Assembly (NCBI GenBank): GCA_036494545.1
Contig: DASXOB010000002.1
Location: 372,001 to 436,000 of the forward strand
DNA from: JAICXG01 sp036494545
GTDB taxonomy: Bacteria; Verrucomicrobiota; Verrucomicrobiia; Chthoniobacterales; UBA10450
Direction of reading: 5' to 3'
Length of the DNA stretch: 64,000 nt
Shown piece after piece: positions 59,731 to 64,000 of the stretch. The position numbers and the translations under genes were made by a program. How positions within the stretch are numbered: the first letter of the stretch is position 1; every line of letters starts with the position of its first letter. The notes below the pieces were generated by a model. That model made no database searches. It saw nothing but the letters and a program-made list of their open reading frames with translations, and was not told where the DNA came from.

Positions 59731-62334
59731 TCACAGAGGATTACTGCGGATTTCGGAGTTATCCACGCGGATTTTGTCGAAAACCATATTGATGGTTGTC
59801 GAAGCGGTTGTTCCCAGGAATAAACGCCCGGCCTCATTGGTCCCAGTATAACTGGTCGATGCGGCATAATAAGTGGAACCACTGGTTGGTTTTGTCTCAC
59901 TTGTCGAAAAGGCAACCTCAACTATGCCGTTTGAACCTGTGCCTTTACGATAGTGCAGCCAAACGTTGTTGGTCGTATTGAGGGTCAAACTTGCACTTGT
60001 TTGAGCACCTCCAAAGCTGAGCTTACCAAAGGGAGTAACCTGAAGCAGTTCAGTGATAGTCCCTCCGTTCGCGCTAAGTCCGGCGATCGTTGCTGCTGTA
60101 GCTGGCGCTGATCCGGTTACGGCTAGCTTGAAGAATACCCATACCTCGGCCTGGTCGCCAAAATCGACCTTGGTAGAATTTCCCCCAACTCCTGATCCAG
60201 AAATGAAGAGCGACTGGGTGCCTTCGAGTGGGGGAGGATTGGAAGTCCTATCCCAATTCACCCCAGTTCCTGTATTTGTCCAACCAGTGGGAGTCCCCGT
60301 GCCATTGCAGTTTTCTGAGACAGGATCGGGGAGCATCGCATAACCGTACGCTGGAACATTAGCAGAGGCATAATTTACAAATCCGTCTGTATCGGTGTAA
60401 ACGATGTCTTCACCACTGAAGTTCACAATGACGCGTTTTCCACTATCCCAGTCGGTGTATTGCACTTCCTCGGCGGGATCGTCGTTGACCCAGTGATGAT
60501 CTATCATCTCAGCTGAGCCATTGGCCCGTCGTACCGGTAGAAGTTTGAAGTAGCTGGCAATGTACTCGGCCGAATGTGCGGCCCAGAGGTCGGCGTTGAC
60601 ATGCCACATCGGCATGCCGCCGTAGAGGATATTGAAGAGATCCTTTTTCCAGCTTAGACTTGAAACCACGAAGGTCGAATTGCGCCAGTTCCACGTCTCG
60701 GCGACATAGTCGTGCCACTGCAGTGCCAGGAGCGGGATGCGGTGCTGTTCATCGAGGCACGCCGCTTCCTGAGTGCTCCAGGAGTCGGGGTCTTCGCTGG
60801 AGCACGGTGAAGTAAGTGGGTAACAATCATCTACAAACTCCCCGGCGCCGTCGGCGTGCTGGGTGATCGGGCTTCGATTAATGTCCCCGTAAGTACTCTC
60901 TTCCATGCCGCCTTCCCAGTAGTCGAGGTGGGGGATAGTCCACCATGCGGACACTCCTTCGCCAGAGCCCGAGACGAAGCCATTCGCGTGCGCTGTGTCC
61001 GTGTACGAATGAGTCTCGTCCAAAACATCCAGGCGTCCCGCTTGTTCTTCTTGGATCGACTGTAACCCTGGAGGGTCAAGAATAACAGGTGCGGTCTGTT
61101 GAGGCAGCGTGTCATGGTAGATTACGTTGATATCTGCTCCCCATTTCGTGGTGAAGTACGGAAGACCGGGGTCCGTGAGCGTATTGCCGTTCGTCCACTG
61201 GTCCACAATATCTGGGGTATAAAGACTGTCCCAGTTGTGCGATACAGGGTAGGCCAAGTCAGCTTCGGTCTTTTCACCTGTCAGCAACTTCACGACCCAG
61301 TTATTGATTGAAGAGCAGATATGATCTAGGTTGGGCGTCGGTTGGCGGTATAATCCGGAGAGCCAGCCATGGTCCGCAATAGACTGCGACTCAGACGTGG
61401 TAACCTCGTCTTCACGGTCTTTGACATTGAGCATCGCGATCACTCGATCCAACCCCGCAGTTTCCATCTCGGTGAGCAGGTCATCAAAATCGTCTCCCGT
61501 GTCGTCCCAAAAGTACGCATAGGTGCCGTCCTGTAGGAATGAAAACCTCGCGTCACCATCGGCCTTATCCGCCAGCTTCTGCGGTGCAGCGATGTTGTTG
61601 ATAAAATAGTCGCGGTAGGCCTTGGCCAGCCCTACGTAGCCACCCGTGTCGTAGAAGGAATATTGGATTTCGATCGGTATCTGGTAAGCGGAGATATCGG
61701 ACGTGTCAGTGGGTGCGTTAGGCTGAATTCGGACAAAGCTACCCAGTCGTGCCATCATCGCCTCAGTAAGATTGGTAACGCCCCACCAGGGCTGGGAGCC
61801 TGTCCAACCGCCTAAAGCTCGGATGCTGGTGTCGCCTATCGGCATGAGCGTTCCTTCTCCGCCGTTATTTTGGACGTAGTACCAAGTGTCGGTCGTGTTG
61901 GTTCCCGTGTAGATGAAAGGGTACGGCGGGAGATATACGTAATTGTATTGGTCCATCGGGTCAGGACCTGGCGGGGTGACGCTGAGATGGAACTCCTTTT
62001 TATTTAGATCACTTGAGTCGAGGGTAATCGCGATGGTGTAATCGCCTTCTGATCCTCCCGTAATAGTCGCGTCAATTTCGTAAGTGGTAGCGGAGATTCC
62101 GGTGGCAGTGTACGGATTCGTGGGGGCCGGCAACGCTTGCGACCATAAGTGGGTGGTAACAAGGTCTCTGGCCCTGATTTCCGCAGTGGTTGGATCCAGG
62201 GTTACTTTTAGCACGTTATTCTGGATACTGGTGGCATATGCTCCGGCGGAGCCCAACAACAGCAACAGGCACGCTAAGTGCCGCACGAAGAGGGTATTGC
62301 TACCCGAACTACTAGGGTTGAATAGGGTCTTCAT
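59731..62334 (-). CDS. Large secreted glycosidase-like protein with a C-terminal concanavalin-like domain
   Basis: The 867-residue protein has a signal peptide (LACLLLLLGSAGAYA). The next about 600 residues contain a beta-rich N-terminal domain, then a barrel-like region with several Asp/Glu-rich and aromatic segments (FFWDD-type in AYFWDDTGDDFDD, STYGDINRSP, LLALQWHDYVAETW). These resemble GH101/DUF5696-type endo-glycosidase-like proteins, but I cannot place catalytic residues with confidence. The C-terminal 200 residues (FISGSGVGGNSTKVDFGD, LFLGTTASTTI) look like a LamG-type carbohydrate-binding domain. It is probably extracellular and polysaccharide-degrading. Confidence 0.65.
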   Translation of the reverse strand: MKTLFNPSSSGSNTLFVRHLACLLLLLGSAGAYATSIQNNVLKVTLDPTTAEIRARDLVTTHLWSQALPAPTNPYTATGISATTYEIDATITGGSEGDYTIAITLDSSDLNKKEFHLSVTPPGPDPMDQYNYVYLPPYPFIYTGTNTTDTWYYVQNNGGEGTLMPIGDTSIRALGGWTGSQPWWGVTNLTEAMMARLGSFVRIQPNAPTDTSDISAYQIPIEIQYSFYDTGGYVGLAKAYRDYFINNIAAPQKLADKADGDARFSFLQDGTYAYFWDDTGDDFDDLLTEMETAGLDRVIAMLNVKDREDEVTTSESQSIADHGWLSGLYRQPTPNLDHICSSINNWVVKLLTGEKTEADLAYPVSHNWDSLYTPDIVDQWTNGNTLTDPGLPYFTTKWGADINVIYHDTLPQQTAPVILDPPGLQSIQEEQAGRLDVLDETHSYTDTAHANGFVSGSGEGVSAWWTIPHLDYWEGGMEESTYGDINRSPITQHADGAGEFVDDCYPLTSPCSSEDPDSWSTQEAACLDEQHRIPLLALQWHDYVAETWNWRNSTFVVSSLSWKKDLFNILYGGMPMWHVNADLWAAHSAEYIASYFKLLPVRRANGSAEMIDHHWVNDDPAEEVQYTDWDSGKRVIVNFSGEDIVYTDTDGFVNYASANVPAYGYAMLPDPVSENCNGTGTPTGWTNTGTGVNWDRTSNPPPLEGTQSLFISGSGVGGNSTKVDFGDQAEVWVFFKLAVTGSAPATAATIAGLSANGGTITELLQVTPFGKLSFGGAQTSASLTLNTTNNVWLHYRKGTGSNGIVEVAFSTSETKPTSGSTYYAASTSYTGTNEAGRLFLGTTASTTINMVFDKIRVDNSEIRSNPL

Positions 62335-62678
62335 GGGGCGATGTTTTTGATTCTCGAAAGAAGCGTCAAGAATATTTTGTAGCGAAATTTGTTACATCTT
62401 TGTCACAAATTGCATTATGTCCTATCGGAGTGGAGTTTATCCAGAAATCGTCCGAGGTTCGCTCTCGCTAATTTTTCTCCAAGGCGAGTCATCCGGTGTC
62501 GCTTTCCTGAGTGGGCAGCTAACTATCCCGCCGGTTCTGGGCCGGGCCTGTCGTTTCGAGGATTGTTGCTCTTCGATCCTGTCGTTCTCGTTCCAGTCTA
62601 CTTCGGACCACACATTGCCCTTGCCAGTTTGCATGGCTATAGGCGCGCCTGATTTGTGCGCTCGCGTGGCGACGCGAA
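62335..62678. other. Intergenic stretch upstream of the large secreted gene
   Basis: No convincing gene is seen here. The first 80 bases are AT-rich relative to their surroundings and carry an imperfect inverted repeat (62386-62411), consistent with a promoter/operator region for the minus-strand gene. The remainder has only short overlapping frames on both strands that lack coding features. Confidence 0.5.
62386..62411. promoter_or_regulatory. Imperfect inverted repeat, candidate operator
   Basis: AATTTGTTAC and GTCACAAATT form a 10-base inverted repeat (9 of 10 pairs) around ATCTTT. It lies 52 bases upstream of the start of the minus-strand secreted gene in the AT-rich part of the gap, where a regulator dimer could bind. 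Confidence 0.45.
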
Positions 62679-63065
62679 GTGCAACTTCGCCCAAGGCTCG
62701 GTTACAGCTATGAAACCTATGACCTGGCGACGGCGGAACTTTACAATCCCACTACCAGAACATGGTCACCGACGGGCAGTTTGAAAAATGCCCGTTTTAG
62801 CCACACTGCCACCCTGCTCCTCGATGGGCGCGTGCTGCTCGCCGGCGGTTATAATGGCCTGGAAAGTATGACGAGCGTCGAAATCTACGATCCGAGGCGG
62901 GACCGGTGGACCACGACCGGCTCTCTTCATGTCGGTCGCGAAGAACACATGGCGACGTTGCTGCAAGACGGAAAAGTGCTGGTGACAGGCGGCTATGGCG
63001 ACTTGGTCGGGGAGATCACAGCTCTGATCGAAAAACACCTTCGCTCCCAATCCCGCGCACTCTAG
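62679..63065 (+). pseudogene. Kelch-repeat protein fragment
   Basis: The frame encodes about two Kelch-like repeats: AELYNPTTRTWSPTGSLKNA, SHTATLLLDGRVLLAGGYNG, EIYDPRRDRWTTTGSLHVGR and ATLLQDGKVLVTGGYGD. Full-length relatives have five to seven blades, a signal peptide and usually a further domain. None of that is present, the beginning is ill-defined, and the end (GEITALIEKHLRSQSRAL) departs abruptly from the repeat pattern. It looks like a truncated remnant. It is convergent with the PQQ-type gene. Confidence 0.65.
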
Positions 63066-63086
63066 CATTTCTAAAGTAGTGTTGAA

Positions 63087-63123
63087 TTCGTTAGCTATGC
63101 CTGGCATGTAATAGCATAACGAA
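63087..63123. terminator. Imperfect palindrome between convergent genes
   Basis: TTCGTTA pairs with TAACGAA, continues through GCTAT/ATAGC after a single bulged A, and encloses a short inner stem (ATGCC/GGCAT). It lies between the convergent Kelch fragment and the PQQ-type gene. Both arms contain TCGTTA, the start of the dispersed 9-base word, and an exact copy follows at 63148. Confidence 0.5.
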
Positions 63124-63219
63124 CACAGACGGCGCGGGCTCCTTGTCTCGTTAGGCTAGGAGCGAGCTTGCTGTCACCGCAGCCTCGGTCTCCAGATTGG
63201 CAAGAAGGTGGAAACAATC

Positions 63220-64000
63220 CTATTGTCCCGTCCCATTCTTAGCCGCCTTTAGAGCCGCCGGAATGAACGCCGTTAGCTTGCCTTGCGAGGTGGCCGGTCC
63301 CGACGTTGCAACGAAGAAATGATTGTCAGCAAATACCGGCTGTGCAAAGACAATGTTGTTTGGTTCCGGTATGGTTGTGAGAATGTTTCCACTCGCAGCA
63401 TTGAGGAGATAAACGGCATTCAGGGTTAGGTTCGCGATGTTGTAGGTTCCCGCAGCCAGCACGCCTGCTCCATTCAGGGTGGGGGAGCCCATGACTGGTC
63501 CGCCAGTTAAGCCTGTTGCCCAAATGACAGTGCCATCGGCTGGGTTAAAGGCGCGCACGGCACCACTAAATTGCTGAGAGTTTATCGTCGTCAGATTGGA
63601 TCCGACGAACAGCTTTCTGCTGGTGGAGTCCCAGATTGGCGCGGCGAGGCATGTGCCGATGCTGAAATCCGCCGTCGTCCCCACTTGAAACGACCAGACC
63701 GGGCCATTTTCCAAATGATTCGCGTCGAACGCATGAAAAATTCCGTCCTTACCGTTGGCGCCAACCATCTGTGTCTTCACGTTGTTCAACCTGGCTAGGA
63801 ATAACGTGGGCGAGGAGCCCCAATCGAGATCGCCGGTCAGGGGATTGATCCATTCCGTCTGGAACTTCAAGTTATTAGTGTTCAGTTTTATGATCGCATA
63901 GGAATGGGCGGCATTGCCATTACCCGTGGTTATCCAGATAGATCTGCCATCGGTCGCGGCGGTCGACCATACGCCTCCGCCAATCGTCCCGACCGCACCG
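63220..64000 (-). CDS. PQQ-type beta-propeller protein, 5' partial
   Basis: The minus-strand frame is open to the window edge, so the N-terminus is missing; about 259 residues are visible. Repeated propeller strands occur: GIFHAFDANHLENGPVWSFQ, RKLFVGSNLTTINS, AVRAFNPADGTVIWATGL and YLLNAASGNILTTI. These resemble the quinoprotein (PQQ-binding-like) WD/propeller repeats of secreted alcohol-dehydrogenase-like proteins. Catalytic or PQQ-ligand residues cannot be judged in this portion. The stop is followed by the palindrome at 63087-63123. Confidence 0.78.
   Translation of the reverse strand, partial: GAVGTIGGGVWSTAATDGRSIWITTGNGNAAHSYAIIKLNTNNLKFQTEWINPLTGDLDWGSSPTLFLARLNNVKTQMVGANGKDGIFHAFDANHLENGPVWSFQVGTTADFSIGTCLAAPIWDSTSRKLFVGSNLTTINSQQFSGAVRAFNPADGTVIWATGLTGGPVMGSPTLNGAGVLAAGTYNIANLTLNAVYLLNAASGNILTTIPEPNNIVFAQPVFADNHFFVATSGPATSQGKLTAFIPAALKAAKNGTGQ

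Overview
The window is a GC-rich bacterial chromosome segment with no phage, IS element, integrase or CRISPR array. The gene content suggests a soil-type Verrucomicrobiota bacterium, possibly of the Spartobacteria/Chthoniobacterales type. The reasons are an alternative complex III plus caa3 oxidase operon, paired TMTC-like membrane/TPR proteins, very large secreted DUF11 and beta-helix proteins with Pro-Thr linkers, and many secreted orphans. This assignment is inference, because no rRNA is present.

Layout. 0-1.4 kb: 3' end of a GH15 glycosidase and a small coupled ORF. 1.4-12.6 kb: a tightly overlapping respiratory operon, actABCDEF, a small membrane protein, SCO, coxB and coxA (A2-type, YSHP motif), carrying electrons from quinol to O2. 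12.6-17 kb: a lipid-kinase-family gene, a convergent terminator, a Thr-rich lipoprotein, alanine dehydrogenase, an AlgH protein, tRNA-Glu(CUC), a secreted helical protein and tRNA-Pro(UGG). 17-21.7 kb: acyl desaturase, ClC channel with CBS domains, and a NarL-type sensor/regulator pair. 21.7-27 kb: two paralogous GT-C/TPR membrane proteins flanking a broken GT39-like glycosyltransferase. 27.2-33.2 kb: a 2002-residue secreted protein with a 378-bp tandem DUF11 array. 33.3-38.6 kb: methionine synthase split into two genes, divergent from an MFS transporter across a perfect palindrome. 38.7-46 kb: a cell-wall amidase divergent from a polysaccharide deacetylase, a beta-helix protein, transketolase and a pseudogene. 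46-49.8 kb: a minus-strand cluster of rhodanese-like, NifU/IscU-like, SufT, L9 and DnaB genes. 49.9-55.1 kb: acyltransferase, pyruvate dehydrogenase E1alpha-E1beta-E2 and a TMEM175-type channel. 55.3-64 kb: an accessory stretch of orphan secreted genes, fragments, repeats and hairpins, a large secreted protein and a partial PQQ-propeller gene.

The most unusual signal is a nonpalindromic 9-base word, TCGTTAGGC (reverse GCCTAACGA). I counted 28 exact copies in 64 kb, where about 0.5 would be expected from uniform composition. It lies inside core genes in all four reading frames that avoid a stop codon. In a stop-containing frame it occurs only at gene ends, where it supplies the stop codon. It is missing or rare in several long stretches. 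It behaves like a genome-wide DNA signal (uptake word, recombination/segregation site or modification target) rather than a protein-driven pattern. I know of no described system for this word.
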